A stretch of DNA of 64,000 bases from CAWCUU01 sp963798855 (GCA_963798855.1 CAWCUU010000002.1:434001-498000); one strand, 5' to 3'. Counted from the first letter of the stretch, positions 25,931-35,978 are shown. Made by a program: numbers and translations. Notes: generated by a model from the sequence alone, not told the origin.

Positions 25931-28654
25931 ATGAGCTCAGCACTGCGCAGCACTGCAATCGCGCTCTCCCTGATCGTCGTGCCGCGCGGCGTCCTCGCGC
26001 AGGCGAGCGGCGGGTCGGTGCATCCCACGGAGCCCGTCATCGCGAGCGCGGCGCGCCGCGCCGGTCCCGTCACCGTCGACGGCCGGCTGGACGACGTCGC
26101 GTGGCAGAACGCCACCCCCGTCACACGATTCCGGCAATTTCAGCCGGACGAAGGAGCGCCCGCATCGCTGCCGATGGAGGTGCGGGTCCTGTACGACGAT
26201 GAGGCGCTGTACATCGGAGCGCGCATGAGCGAGCCGGGTGGCGTGGTGGCGCCGCTCGCCCGCCGCGACCAGCTGCTGGACGCGAACGGCAACAACGGCT
26301 CCTTCAACTCGTTGACGACGGACAAGCTGATCGTCGATCTCGACCCCTATCACAACCATCTCGACGACGTCTGGTTCGAGGTGAACCCTGCCGGCGTGAA
26401 GGGCGACCAGCTGAACGGCGATCCGTCGTGGGATCCGATCTGGCAGGCGGCCGCGCGGTCCGATTCCTCCGGCTGGACGGCCGAGATGCGCATTCCCTTC
26501 AGCCAGCTCCGCTTCTCGGGCGACTCGACGCAGACGTGGGGGCTGCAGATCTGGCGGTACGAGGACCGCTTGAACGAGCGCGACATGTGGGCGTTCTGGC
26601 GCCAGAACGCGTCCGGCGGACCGGCCTTCTACGGCCATCTGACCGGCCTCGAAATCGCCGAGCAGCCGCGCCAGCTCGAGATGCTGCCGTACCTGGTCAC
26701 GGGCGGGACGTTCGCGCACGCGGCGCCGAACGATCCGTACCACGACAGCCACGAAATGCGCTTCGACGCCGGTGGCGACATCAAGTACCTGCTCACATCC
26801 AACCTCACCCTCGACGCGACGCTGAACCCCGACTTCGGCCAGGTGGAAGTCGATCCAGCGTCGCTCAATCTCAGCGCGTTCGAGACCTACTACGACGAGA
26901 AGCGGCCGTTCTTCATTGCCGGTGCGAGCGCGTTCGGCTTCGGCGGGCTGCGCTGCATGTTCTGCAGCAATACGTCCAGCCTGGGTGCCTTCTATTCGCG
27001 CCGGATCGGCCGCCCGCCGCAGCTCGATTCGTACGTGGAGAACGTCTCGGCATACGCCGACGCGCCGGACAACACCGCCATCCTGGGCGCGGCGAAGATC
27101 ACCGGCCGGACGCAGGGCGGCTATACGGTGGGCGTGCTGGACGCGCTCACCAACCAGGAGCGCGCGCACTACCTGACGGCTCCGGGCGCCGCCGAAGCCT
27201 CCCAGGTCGTCGAGCCGCTCACGAACTATTTCGTCGGCCGGCTGAAGAAGGAATTCCGGCACGGCGCGACCACGGTCGGCGGAATCGTCACCTCGACGGT
27301 GCGGCGGACGAGCGATCCGGTGGTGAGCGATCGGCTGCGCAGCCACGCCGAGGCGGCCGGACTCGACTGGCGCCACACGTGGCATCAGCGGGACTACTCG
27401 TGGATGGGCAGCATGCTGCTGTCCAGCGTCGCAGGCTCATCCGCCGCGATCGCGCGCACGCAGCGCTCCAGCGCGCACTACTTCCAGCGGCCGGACCGGC
27501 CGGCGACGGCGGACGGCCTCTTCAACACGAGGTACGACACGACCGCGACGTCGCTGCGGGGGTACGGTCTGTTCACCCGCGTGGGGAAGGACAACGGCAC
27601 GCTGCTCTGGGAGGCGATGGCGAACCTCCGCAGCCCGGGCTTCGAGGTCAACGACCTCGCCTACCTCGACCGCGCCGACTACGTCTGGTTCAACGGCAAC
27701 ATCGGCGGGCAGTGGACGACGCCCACGCGCTGGTATCGCAACGTCTTCACCACCTTCGGCGGGGCCACGCAGTACGACTACGAGGGGGATCGCACAGAGA
27801 CGGAGCTGCAGGCCTTCTACGCGATGGAGTTTCCGAACTACTGGAACCTGAGGGTCTTCGGGATCCACGACGTGCCATCGTACGACGAGCGGCTCACGCG
27901 CGGGGGACCCGTCGTGAAGCGCGCGGGCTACGACGTGGCGAACGTCGAGGTCTCGACCGACCCGCGTGCCCCGGCGGTCTTCGACTTCACCGTGCAGGCC
28001 TCTCGCGGAGTCGACGCGCCGACGCACTCGCTCAGGCTCAGCCCCGGGCTGGCGCTCAAGCCCGCGCCCAACGTGTTCATCCAGCTCTCGCCAAGTTATG
28101 CGCGGAACGAGGACGATGCGCAGTACGTCACCGCCGTCGACGACCCGACCGCGACGGCGTTCTACGGCAGGCGCTACGTCTTCGGCTACGTCCACACCAA
28201 AACGGTCTCGCTGGATACGCGCATCAACTGGACCTTCACGCCGACGCTGACGCTGCAGCTCTTCGCACAGCCCTTCATCGCCAGCGGCGACTACTCCTCC
28301 TTCCGCGAGTTCGCCCGGCCGCGAACGCTCGCCAAGGTCGTGTACGGGCGCGATACCGGTGCGATCGACTACGACGCGACCACGAACAGCTATGGGGTCG
28401 ATCCCGATGGATCGGGTCCCGCGCAGCCGTTCAGCTTCGACAACCCGGATTTCACCGCGAGCTCGCTTCGCGGCACCGCGGTTCTGCGCTGGGAGTACCG
28501 TCCCGGCTCGACGCTCTATCTCGTGTGGACCCAGGAGCGCTCGGGCTACGACTCCGCCGGCGACTTCGACTTCGCCAGCGCACGCGCGGCGATCTTCCGC
28601 AATCGTCCGACCAACGTGTTCCAGATCAAGGCGACGTACTGGATCGGCCGTTAG
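25931..28654 (+). CDS. DUF5916 outer-membrane protein with CBM9-like domain
   Basis: 907 residues with signal peptide ending VLAQA. Residues about 45-230 form a CBM9-like domain (TVDGRLDDVAWQNA, VRVLYDDEALYIGARM, LDPYHNHLDDVWFEVN, MRIPFSQLRFS). The remainder is the DUF5916 region (LNPDFGQVEVDPASLNLSAFETYYDEKRPFFIAGA), rich in alternating beta strands and ending in an aromatic, outer-membrane-type beta strand (ATYWIGR). The family is very common in Gemmatimonadota and related phyla. Role unknown, possibly sugar binding or transport. Confidence 0.85.
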   Translation: MSSALRSTAIALSLIVVPRGVLAQASGGSVHPTEPVIASAARRAGPVTVDGRLDDVAWQNATPVTRFRQFQPDEGAPASLPMEVRVLYDDEALYIGARMSEPGGVVAPLARRDQLLDANGNNGSFNSLTTDKLIVDLDPYHNHLDDVWFEVNPAGVKGDQLNGDPSWDPIWQAAARSDSSGWTAEMRIPFSQLRFSGDSTQTWGLQIWRYEDRLNERDMWAFWRQNASGGPAFYGHLTGLEIAEQPRQLEMLPYLVTGGTFAHAAPNDPYHDSHEMRFDAGGDIKYLLTSNLTLDATLNPDFGQVEVDPASLNLSAFETYYDEKRPFFIAGASAFGFGGLRCMFCSNTSSLGAFYSRRIGRPPQLDSYVENVSAYADAPDNTAILGAAKITGRTQGGYTVGVLDALTNQERAHYLTAPGAAEASQVVEPLTNYFVGRLKKEFRHGATTVGGIVTSTVRRTSDPVVSDRLRSHAEAAGLDWRHTWHQRDYSWMGSMLLSSVAGSSAAIARTQRSSAHYFQRPDRPATADGLFNTRYDTTATSLRGYGLFTRVGKDNGTLLWEAMANLRSPGFEVNDLAYLDRADYVWFNGNIGGQWTTPTRWYRNVFTTFGGATQYDYEGDRTETELQAFYAMEFPNYWNLRVFGIHDVPSYDERLTRGGPVVKRAGYDVANVEVSTDPRAPAVFDFTVQASRGVDAPTHSLRLSPGLALKPAPNVFIQLSPSYARNEDDAQYVTAVDDPTATAFYGRRYVFGYVHTKTVSLDTRINWTFTPTLTLQLFAQPFIASGDYSSFREFARPRTLAKVVYGRDTGAIDYDATTNSYGVDPDGSGPAQPFSFDNPDFTASSLRGTAVLRWEYRPGSTLYLVWTQERSGYDSAGDFDFASARAAIFRNRPTNVFQIKATYWIGR

Positions 28655-28750
28655 CGAGTCCCTGCCGGCGGGTGGCACGGCCGCTCCACCGAGCTTGTGC
28701 GGGCCGTCGCTGCGCTCCATCCTGAGGCTCCGTCTCAACTCCCACGCCCG

Positions 28751-30172
28751 ATGGAGACCACCGTGGCCGAGTCCGCCGCTCCGCCGAGCGCTCCCACGCC
28801 CGCGGCCTCCGACGCCGCGCCCGCCGGCACGGCCGGTCGGCTGCTGCAGGTGCTGGGCGTCGCGTTCGGTCTGGCGGTCATCGTCGGCAACACCATCGGC
28901 ATGGGCATCCTGCGCACGCCGGGCGAGGTAGCCGAGCGGCTGCCGTCGGTGCCGCTGTTCCTGGGCGTGTGGATCGCCGGCGGCGTGTACGCGCTGCTGG
29001 GCGCGCTTTCGCTCAGTGAGCTGGGCGCGATGCTGCCGCGCTCCGGCGGGCAGTACGTATTCGTGCGCCGAGCGCTGGGGTCGTACCCGGGCTTCGTCGT
29101 GGGCTGGAGCGACTGGCTGTCCACGTGCGGCTCGGCCGCCGCGATCGCGATGGTGCTGGCCGAGTATCTGGGGCCGCTGGTCCCGCCGTTTGTGGGGCTC
29201 GAGCGTCCCGTGGCCGGCGGCGTCGTCGTCGCGTTCGCGCTGCTGCAGTGGCGCGGCATCCGGATAGGGGATGTCACGCAGCAGCTCACCAGCCTGATCA
29301 AGGCCGTCGCGCTCATCGGGTTGGCGGCGGCGATCCTGGTGCTCGCGCCGCGCGGGGGGGCCATGTCCGCCGCCACCACGGCGGGTGCGGCCGCGACCAC
29401 GGTGCCGCACGGGCTGGCGCTCGCCGCGGCGATCGTCGTGGCCTTGCAGTCCGCCATCTACACCTTCGATGGCTGGACCGGCCCCATCTACTTCGGCGAG
29501 GAAGTGCGCGACCCCGGCCGCGACATCCCGCGCGCGATGATCGGCGGGGTGCTGCTCATCCTGGCGATCTACCTCGGGCTGAACCTGGCCTTCCTGCGCG
29601 CCGTTCCGATCGCGGACATGGCGGGGGATCCCTTCGTCGCGGGCACCGCGGCGGCGCGCCTCTTCGGCCCGAGCGGCGACACGGTGATCCGCGTGCTCAT
29701 GATCATCTCCCTGATCGCGGCCGTGAACGCGCTCCAGCTGATGGCCTCGCGCGTGCCGTTCGCCATGGGCCGCGACGGTCTGCTGCCCCCGACCGTCACA
29801 CGCGTCAACGCGGGTGGCACACCCGTGCCATCGCTGCTGCTCGGCACCGGCGTCGCGCTCGCCTTCATCGCCACGAACACCTTCGACGCTGTGCTCGCGC
29901 TGCTCGCGTTCTTCTTCGTGGCCAACTACGCGCTGTCGTTCACGTCGCTTTTCGTACTGCGACGTCGCGAGCCCGACGCGCCGCGCCCATTCCGCGTGCC
30001 CGGCTATCCCTGGCTCCCGGGCGTCGCGCTCGTCGGATCGCTCGCGTTCCTGATCGGCGCCGTCGCCGGGGACCGCACGAACAGCCTGCGCTCGCTCGCG
30101 CTCCTCGCGCTGAGCTACCCCGTCTTCCTGTGGGCGCGGCGCGGCACGCGTATGGCCGGCCGAGCGGAGTGA
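28751..30172 (+). CDS. APC-family amino-acid permease
   Basis: Twelve-helix transporter of the amino acid-polyamine-organocation family, about 473 residues. The first helix has the motif GNTIGMGIL, involved in substrate-backbone binding. It carries an Ala/Pro-rich N-terminus before the first helix. ATG 28751 (METTV) was chosen; the longer frame to 28697 lacks family support. Substrate not determinable. Confidence 0.85.
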   Translation: METTVAESAAPPSAPTPAASDAAPAGTAGRLLQVLGVAFGLAVIVGNTIGMGILRTPGEVAERLPSVPLFLGVWIAGGVYALLGALSLSELGAMLPRSGGQYVFVRRALGSYPGFVVGWSDWLSTCGSAAAIAMVLAEYLGPLVPPFVGLERPVAGGVVVAFALLQWRGIRIGDVTQQLTSLIKAVALIGLAAAILVLAPRGGAMSAATTAGAAATTVPHGLALAAAIVVALQSAIYTFDGWTGPIYFGEEVRDPGRDIPRAMIGGVLLILAIYLGLNLAFLRAVPIADMAGDPFVAGTAAARLFGPSGDTVIRVLMIISLIAAVNALQLMASRVPFAMGRDGLLPPTVTRVNAGGTPVPSLLLGTGVALAFIATNTFDAVLALLAFFFVANYALSFTSLFVLRRREPDAPRPFRVPGYPWLPGVALVGSLAFLIGAVAGDRTNSLRSLALLALSYPVFLWARRGTRMAGRAE

Positions 30173-30178
30173 ACTGCT

Positions 30179-30646
30179 TTGAAGTCACAGGAGGATGAAC
30201 ACCTGCCCTATATCTTTGTGGTAGTTGGTGTCCCGCATCTGACTGGTGAGCTGGTTGGAGCTGATTTTCCGGCGCGATTTACAGAAGCGCTTGGGACACT
30301 TATCGAAGGTGAGAAGCGACTCCCGAGGCGCTCGCTCGAAGACGCCACGGTAGACTACGCCGTACGGAATAACCTGCCAGTCTTCAGCCATACTCTTGAG
30401 CGTCTTGAGACCGTTCCTTGGTACATCATGTCGGCGCGGCGCGCTGACAAGATTCTGAAGGAAAAGCTGTTCGACCGCGTGTTCGCTCTCCGGGTGCGAA
30501 ACTTCACAGGAGCGTTCCGATTCGCAGAGCTGGACATGCACTACTCTCTGACCAAGGACCTCGTCCCGCTCGGCACCTTTCTCGCGACCCTTCGCAATGA
30601 CGGCCTCACGAAGGTCGCCAGCATGCTCGAGCGTGGGGACTTCTGA
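30179..30646 (+). CDS. Orphan protein with low-GC codon use
   Basis: 155 residues, not recognised. The start is TTG 30179, seven bases after the permease stop; no ATG is available in this frame near the 5' end. Codon use is visibly AT-richer (ttt, gta, gtt, aag, ctt) than in both neighbours, a sign of recent transfer. No signal peptide, membrane helix or catalytic motif is visible. Confidence 0.45.
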   Translation: MKSQEDEHLPYIFVVVGVPHLTGELVGADFPARFTEALGTLIEGEKRLPRRSLEDATVDYAVRNNLPVFSHTLERLETVPWYIMSARRADKILKEKLFDRVFALRVRNFTGAFRFAELDMHYSLTKDLVPLGTFLATLRNDGLTKVASMLERGDF

Positions 30647-30686
30647 CCGACCGTCGAGCGGTCTCGCTCCGACAAGAGCGCAGGCC

Positions 30687-31649
30687 ATGGACCTCTCGCG
30701 CCGCGACTTCCTCGCCGTCGGGGCCGGCTGCGCCGCGCACCTGCTCCTCGCGCGCAACGCGATCGGCGACGTCGCCCGCCGCTTCGCCGCCGGCCCGCTC
30801 GGAGCCGTGATCGAGACCGCGCCCTGGGCGCGCATCGAGCGCGTGGCGGATGGGGCGTGGGCCGTCGTCTCCACCCCGCTGGCCGGCCCGCGCGGCAGCG
30901 ATTCGTGGCGCACGATCTCCAACGGCGGGATCATCGCCGGCCGGGAGGGCGTGCTCCTCGTGGAGGGTCTTGCGACGCTGGACGGAGCCCGGTGGATGGC
31001 CGATCGCGCCCGTCGACTGACCGGGCGGGATGCGACGCACGTCGTGCTCACGCACTTCCACTCCGATCACTCGGCCGGCCTCGGCGGCTACCACGAGCTC
31101 GAGGCGCCGCCCGCGCTGCACGCCACGGAGCAGACGCGTGCGCTGCTGCTCGCGCGCTATGGCGGCACCATCCAGCCCGTGCTGCCGGAGGTGGTGATCC
31201 CCGCCGACGCACCCACCACGCTCGACCTCGGCGGGCGCACGGTCCGCATCACGCCTCGCTCCGGTCACACGCCGAGCGACGTGTCCATCCGACTCGATGA
31301 CGAGGACGTGGTGTTCTGCGGCGACCTGCTCTGGTACGGGATGATCCCGAACTACGTGGACGCGATTCCCCCCCGGCTGTCCAGGAACGTGCGTTCCCTC
31401 GCCGGCGAAGGGGCGCGCGTCTTCATCCCCGGCCACGGCGCGCTCACCGATGTCGACGGCATGCGCCGCTACATCGCGCTCATCGACGACATCGAGGCCG
31501 CATCGCGCAGGGCGCACGACGCGGGATTGACGGCCGAGGAGGCCGCGGAGCGGTACCGGCTGCCGGCGGACGTCGCCGGCTGGACCGTCTTTTCGAAGGA
31601 CTACGTGCGCCGTGCGATCGACGCATGGCTGAGGGAACTCGCCGGCTAA
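30687..31649 (+). CDS. Tat-exported MBL-fold hydrolase
   Basis: Metallo-beta-lactamase-fold hydrolase of about 320 residues. The N-terminus MDLSRRDFLAVGAGCAAHLLLA is a twin-arginine signal. Metal ligands: HFHSDHSAG (HxHxDH), SGHTPSD, CGDLLW and PGHGALTD. It resembles quinoprotein-relay-like or SoxH-like exported MBL proteins. The start at 30687 puts the Tat motif at the N-terminus; the upstream frame overlaps the orphan gene. Confidence 0.8.
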   Translation: MDLSRRDFLAVGAGCAAHLLLARNAIGDVARRFAAGPLGAVIETAPWARIERVADGAWAVVSTPLAGPRGSDSWRTISNGGIIAGREGVLLVEGLATLDGARWMADRARRLTGRDATHVVLTHFHSDHSAGLGGYHELEAPPALHATEQTRALLLARYGGTIQPVLPEVVIPADAPTTLDLGGRTVRITPRSGHTPSDVSIRLDDEDVVFCGDLLWYGMIPNYVDAIPPRLSRNVRSLAGEGARVFIPGHGALTDVDGMRRYIALIDDIEAASRRAHDAGLTAEEAAERYRLPADVAGWTVFSKDYVRRAIDAWLRELAG

Positions 31650-31721
31650 CGCCGGCGCTCCGCCCGAGGCGTCCGCAAAACGGTCGGATGCAGCGCGCAG
31701 CTTCCCCGGCGGCGCCCAGCC

Positions 31722-32213
31722 TCAGGTAGCGCGCCCGACGTACGCGGCCACCCGTTCCAGCTCCTCGGAGTAGACGCGATTCAGCAGCCGCCGCACAATC
31801 CGCTGCTCGAGCCACCCCGCCAGCCCGCGGTGGCGCGGAAGGAGGCTGGAGATCGCGACTGTGCACGCCTCGCCCCCGGGCTCCGGAGTGACTAGGAACG
31901 ACGTGACCGTCCGCTCCTCCGGATAGCTCTCCACGAGCAGGCGCCCCGGCTCCGGCTCGGTCACGACGCCGCGAATCGCGCGCGTGCGCCCCGCGAAGCG
32001 CGTCTCGACCACGACCTTCGTTCCGGCGCCGTACCCGCCTTCCTCCACCTCCATGCCCACGAAGAAGCGCGGCGGCAGGATGCGCGGGTGCGCCTCGCGG
32101 TAATCGGCGAACACGGCATAGACGGCTTCGGCCGGCGCCTCGATCCGGCGCCTCACCGAGACGTCGAAGGTGCGGCCGGCCCTGCCGGTCGCCGGCCTCT
32201 GGGCAGCGCTCAT
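31722..32213 (-). CDS. SRPBCC (polyketide-cyclase-like) protein
   Basis: 163 residues with START/Bet-v1-like fold features: VRRRIEAPAEAVYAVFADYREAHPRILP at the N-terminus and a long C-terminal helix. Such proteins bind hydrophobic ligands in a cavity. GGAGGAGG precedes ATG 32213. Ligand unknown. It lies close behind the serine hydrolase gene on the same strand. Confidence 0.75.
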   Translation of the reverse strand: MSAAQRPATGRAGRTFDVSVRRRIEAPAEAVYAVFADYREAHPRILPPRFFVGMEVEEGGYGAGTKVVVETRFAGRTRAIRGVVTEPEPGRLLVESYPEERTVTSFLVTPEPGGEACTVAISSLLPRHRGLAGWLEQRIVRRLLNRVYSEELERVAAYVGRAT

Positions 32214-32255
32214 ATCCTTGCCTCCTCCGGGAATGTCCTGGTCAGGAAACGCATC

Positions 32256-33443
32256 TCACTCGCCGCGCTCCGCCGCTGGGATGATCGACTCTCCGAGCAG
32301 GGAGTGGATCGCCCGGAGATGGCCGCCGTCCCGCTCGACCTCCGGGTCGGATGTGGTCACGACGGTCAGCGCCAGGTCCGGTACGATGAAGATGAACTGG
32401 CCGCCGTACCCCCACGCGTAGAAGGTCCGGTAGCCGCCCTCGCTCCCGAGAAACCAGCCGTAGCCGTACGCCTCCCCGCTCCAAGGCGACGTGGTGCGCG
32501 GCTCGAGCGACGTCCGCACCCACGCCTCCGGGACGACGCGAGCCCCGTCGTAGACGCCGCCGTTCCGGTACAGCTCGCCGAACCGGGCCATGGCCCTGGG
32601 GGAGAGCCTCATGTCATTGCCACCGAAGTAGATGCCTTGCGGATCCCGGGGCCAGGCGGGGATGCGGATGCCGAGCGGCTCCCCGAGCTTCTCACGCGCG
32701 TAGGCGAGTGTGCTCTCGCCCGTGGCACGCGTCAGGATCGCCGAGAGCAGATGGTAGTTCCCGGTGCTGTAGAGCATCCGTCCGCCGGGCGCCGCCACCA
32801 GCGGCCGTCGCAGCGCGTCGCGGACCCAGTCCGGGCTCCTGACCCATTCGCCGTAATTCGCCCCCGACGTCCGCTCCAGGCCCGACTGCATCGACAGCAG
32901 GTTGCCGAGCGTGATCTCCCGCTTGCGGGGTTCCGCGGCGCTGTCGACGTCGTCCGGCAGTAGCTCCGCGATTCGCTGCTGCGTGCCTTCCAGCCGCCCC
33001 TCAGCGATCGCGATGCCGACCAGCGCCGAGAGCACGCTCTTCGACGCGGACTTCACGTTCGCGAAATCGCTCGCGCGGAACCCGCGCCGGCAGTGCTCGA
33101 CGAGAATCCGCCCTTCCCGCCCCACGATGAGGCAGCGCAGCCGGGGCAGCGAATCCGCCCGGGCCAGCGCATCGGCGATCAGCGCGCTGTCGAGCCCCGA
33201 GGTGCGCGGCCGTGCGGGATCCAGATCGAGGACGTGCCGGGAGGAAGGCCGGACCACAGGGGAGGCCGAATCGACTGCCGCTCTCCGCGCCGCGCCCGCG
33301 TCCCGACCGGATCCACACGCCGCGACCGGGAGCAGGGCCACCATGCAAACCAGCAACGCCGGCTTCTGCGGCCCGCGTGCAGCCGAACCCCTCGCCGACC
33401 CGGCGACCCGGGATCTTCGATGTGGCACCGAGGCGGGACTCAT
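32256..33443 (-). CDS. Class C beta-lactamase-like serine hydrolase, lipoprotein
   Basis: Penicillin-binding-protein-like hydrolase. SxxK nucleophile motif in VKSASKSVLSAL; tyrosine motif in LYSTGNYHLLS; C-terminal YGWFLGSEGGYRTFYAWGYGGQFIF. The N-terminus has a hydrophobic stretch ending in the lipobox LLPVAAC. The start is uncertain: ATG 33443 gives a long, basic n-region and ATG 33344 a short one, and neither has a clear ribosome site. Substrate unknown; members include esterases and D-aminopeptidases. Confidence 0.75.
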   Translation of the reverse strand: MSPASVPHRRSRVAGSARGSAARGPQKPALLVCMVALLPVAACGSGRDAGAARRAAVDSASPVVRPSSRHVLDLDPARPRTSGLDSALIADALARADSLPRLRCLIVGREGRILVEHCRRGFRASDFANVKSASKSVLSALVGIAIAEGRLEGTQQRIAELLPDDVDSAAEPRKREITLGNLLSMQSGLERTSGANYGEWVRSPDWVRDALRRPLVAAPGGRMLYSTGNYHLLSAILTRATGESTLAYAREKLGEPLGIRIPAWPRDPQGIYFGGNDMRLSPRAMARFGELYRNGGVYDGARVVPEAWVRTSLEPRTTSPWSGEAYGYGWFLGSEGGYRTFYAWGYGGQFIFIVPDLALTVVTTSDPEVERDGGHLRAIHSLLGESIIPAAERGE

Positions 33444-33684
33444 ACGAGGATCTACCCGGTGCCGTGGATGGTCGGTCCAGAAGCCCGATCCAGCTCCGAG
33501 TCCGCTCACGGCATGGAGGAGGTCGGAATCAGCGAAGGGAACCCCCGGCCCGACGTCGATTTCACTGCCGGCCGTTCGACGACGGTTGGGAAGGGCGGTA
33601 CGTTGGCGTCGTGGGGAGACCGAAGCCGGCGCGCCGCCGGCGACACCCCGAGATCGGGCATCTGAGCCTCGAAAGGCGGTGCGA

Positions 33685-34053
33685 ATGAAGTTCATGTGCC
33701 TGGCGTACGAGGAAGAGCGGATCTTCCACGAACTGTCCGAAAGCGAATGGCACGGACTCCGACAGGAGACGCTGGATTACGTCGAGTCCCTCCGCGCGAG
33801 CGGCCGGTTGCTCGATGCACGTCCGCTGCAGAGCGCGAGGACGGCGGCGACGGTGCGGGTTCGCAACGGCCGCGTGGCGGTCAGAGACGGACCGTTCACC
33901 GAGACGAAGGAGCAGATCGGCGGCTTCTTCCTGATCGAGGCAGCCGACCTCGACGAGGCCGTGCAAATCGCGGCGAAGTGGCCGTCGGCGCGCCTGGGAA
34001 CGATCGAGGTGCGGCCGATCGAAGAGGAACTGAGGGTGGAGCACCGGTACTGA
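33685..34053 (+). CDS. YCII-family (DGPF-domain) protein
   Basis: 122 residues starting MKFMCLAYEEERIF, with DGPFTETKEQIGGFFLIEA, the DGPF motif of YCII-related proteins. Members are often linked to ECF sigma factors, but none is adjacent here. AAGGCGG precedes the ATG. Biochemical role not established. Confidence 0.8.
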   Translation: MKFMCLAYEEERIFHELSESEWHGLRQETLDYVESLRASGRLLDARPLQSARTAATVRVRNGRVAVRDGPFTETKEQIGGFFLIEAADLDEAVQIAAKWPSARLGTIEVRPIEEELRVEHRY

Positions 34054-34100
34054 CGACCGCGTCGGCCGCGATCGAACGACGTGCTCGCCGCGCAACGCCA

Positions 34101-35075
34101 TCACGCCGACGCGATGAGGCGGTCCTCCCAGGAGAAGTCGGGCACGGGCCGGCGCTGCCGCTCGTACCAGCGGTAGGTTTCGCGAAGCCCGACATCAAGA
34201 GGGGTGGGCTCGAACCCCAGCTCCGTCCGGGCACGCTCGGCACGAACGGTGATCGGAGGAAGGTCGAGATACACACCGAAGTAGAACGGTGGACGGAACA
34301 CGCCGCCGCCTGCCGCCTCCAGGCGGGCGCGCGGTACGTGGATCAACCGCGCCTCGCGCCCTGCCGCACGTGCGAGCGCCTGCACGAACTCGGCCTGGGT
34401 CATCGGTGGCCCGCCGGCGAGGTTGAAGGCGCGCCCGTTCGCGACCTCGACGTCCCCGGCCGCAATTGCCGCCCGCGCCACGTCCTCCGCACGGACCCAC
34501 TGGATGGCCCGCGAGCCGTCGCCAGGGATGATCACCGGCCGGTCGGCCCGGATCCGGTCCCAGAAGAACGCCTCCCGCTCGAACGGGTTGTGCCGGCCGT
34601 AGACGAAGACCGGTCGCAACGTCGTCACGCCCAACCCGGACGTCGCGTGCAGAGCGAAGAGCTCGCGCTCGCTCTCGGCCTTGTTCCGGGCGTAGTCGTT
34701 CGGATCGTCCGGGCGGACCAGCGGGGCATCCTCGTCGAACTCTCCACCGGGACCATAGACGGCGATGCTCGAGAGGAAGACATAGCGGCGCGTTCCAGCG
34801 GCGACCGCCCGCGCCGCGGCAGCGACCTGAGCGGCCGTGGTGCCACGCTCCCAGTCGTAGACGTTGTCGTAGACCACGTCGAAGTCGCTGCCGCCGAGCG
34901 CTTCATTCACCGCCGCGATGTCGTTACGATCACAGCGAATCTCGCTCACGCGATCCCTGAACGGGGTGCCCTGGCTCCGGTGCAGCACCGTGACGTCGTC
35001 GCCTCGATCGAGCAGATGTTCGACGAGCGACCGACCGATGAAAAGGGTGCCTCCGATGACCAGCACACGGCCCAT
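34101..35075 (-). CDS. NAD-dependent epimerase/dehydratase
   Basis: Extended short-chain dehydrogenase, 324 residues. The cofactor motif is GGTLFIG at the N-terminus; the active site has Ser-Ser in FLSSIAVYG and the YxxxK motif in DYARNKAESE. A substrate-loop region GDGSRAIQWVRAEDVARA follows. The product resembles mRNA-binding/isomerase-like SDR proteins. AAGGAG precedes ATG 35075. Substrate probably a nucleotide sugar. Confidence 0.82.
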   Translation of the reverse strand: MGRVLVIGGTLFIGRSLVEHLLDRGDDVTVLHRSQGTPFRDRVSEIRCDRNDIAAVNEALGGSDFDVVYDNVYDWERGTTAAQVAAAARAVAAGTRRYVFLSSIAVYGPGGEFDEDAPLVRPDDPNDYARNKAESERELFALHATSGLGVTTLRPVFVYGRHNPFEREAFFWDRIRADRPVIIPGDGSRAIQWVRAEDVARAAIAAGDVEVANGRAFNLAGGPPMTQAEFVQALARAAGREARLIHVPRARLEAAGGGVFRPPFYFGVYLDLPPITVRAERARTELGFEPTPLDVGLRETYRWYERQRRPVPDFSWEDRLIASA

Positions 35076-35246
35076 CAGATAGCTCCTTGCGGGGGGATCC
35101 GCTGGCGCGCGGGCCTCATGGTGGGAGCTCCGATTCAATGTGGGTCTCCACGCGCGTCGAGCGCAACGCCGCGGCCGCACGGAGGTCGGCCGCGTTCGCA
35201 GGAGGCGCGGCTCCGGCGCGATCGCTGTCCGGACGCGCGGGGCGGG

Positions 35247-35789
35247 TCAGTTCGTCGAGGGATCGAACGGGATCCGGGCCTGGGCGGCGTAGGGGGGGCC
35301 CTTCCGCTCGAGCACGCGACGCCACAACGCACCCGGCTCGGCCGTGAAGACGTCCTCGACCGTCGCGTCATCGACGATCCAGGAACCGCTCGCGAGCTCG
35401 GCATCCAGCTGCCCCGGGCCCCAGCCCGAATGCCCGACGTAGACCCGCGCCCGCCGCACCTCGGCTCGGACCTCCGATGCCACCTCGCCGGTGAGGAAAC
35501 CCACCGACCCGAACACCGGCACGTCGAGAACCGCTGGCGACGCCGCCTCGACCAGCAGCACGGCCTGGTCCGGCTCCACGGGGCCGCCCTGAAAGAGCTT
35601 CTCCCGCGGCCCGGCGAGATCGGAGAGCGCGGAAGCCGCCTCTTCCACGGTGACCTCCAGGGACCGGTTGAGGACGACACCGACGGCGCCCTGGTCGTCG
35701 TGCGCGCCGACCAGCACGACGGTTTGCCGGAAATTCGGGTCGAACAAGCTGCCCGCCGAGATCAGGAGACGTCCCTTCAGACTGTCCAC
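35247..35789 (-). CDS. YqgE/AlgH-family protein
   Basis: About 180 residues. LKGRLLISAGSLFDPNFRQTVVLVGAHDDQGAVGVVLNR is the family N-terminus and VYVGHSGWGPGQLDAE its conserved core. I chose GTG 35789 because AGGAGGT lies five bases upstream; the frame open to 35846 has no site. Function poorly known; members act as small cytosolic regulators in some bacteria. Confidence 0.85.
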   Translation of the reverse strand: MDSLKGRLLISAGSLFDPNFRQTVVLVGAHDDQGAVGVVLNRSLEVTVEEAASALSDLAGPREKLFQGGPVEPDQAVLLVEAASPAVLDVPVFGSVGFLTGEVASEVRAEVRRARVYVGHSGWGPGQLDAELASGSWIVDDATVEDVFTAEPGALWRRVLERKGPPYAAQARIPFDPSTN

Positions 35790-35928
35790 GTTACCTCCTG
35801 GCTGCCGGGGACTCCATTGCCTTGAACCGTGCAGCAAGGCCCGCACCTTGGCCTTCGCCTCGTGAACAGCAGCGACACCGGCGTGAGCAGGCGAATCCTC
35901 GCCCAGCCGTGCGCGTGTGGACGCGAGC

Positions 35929-35971
35929 TGTCATTACAATGTATTGACAATCGCGCACCGGCCGCTAATTT
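35929..35971 (+). promoter_or_regulatory. Promoter and operator of the RHH/nucleotidyltransferase pair
   Basis: TTGACA (35944-35949) and TAATTT (35966-35971) with 16-bp spacing place the transcript start at about 35978, at the ATG, so the mRNA is leaderless. A 21-bp near-palindrome at 35929-35949 (arms TGTCA and TGACA, inner CAAT/ATTG; 18 of 21 positions symmetrical, counting the centre) covers the -35 and would suit autorepression by the ribbon-helix-helix protein. Confidence 0.6.
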
Positions 35972-35978
35972 GATCAAC

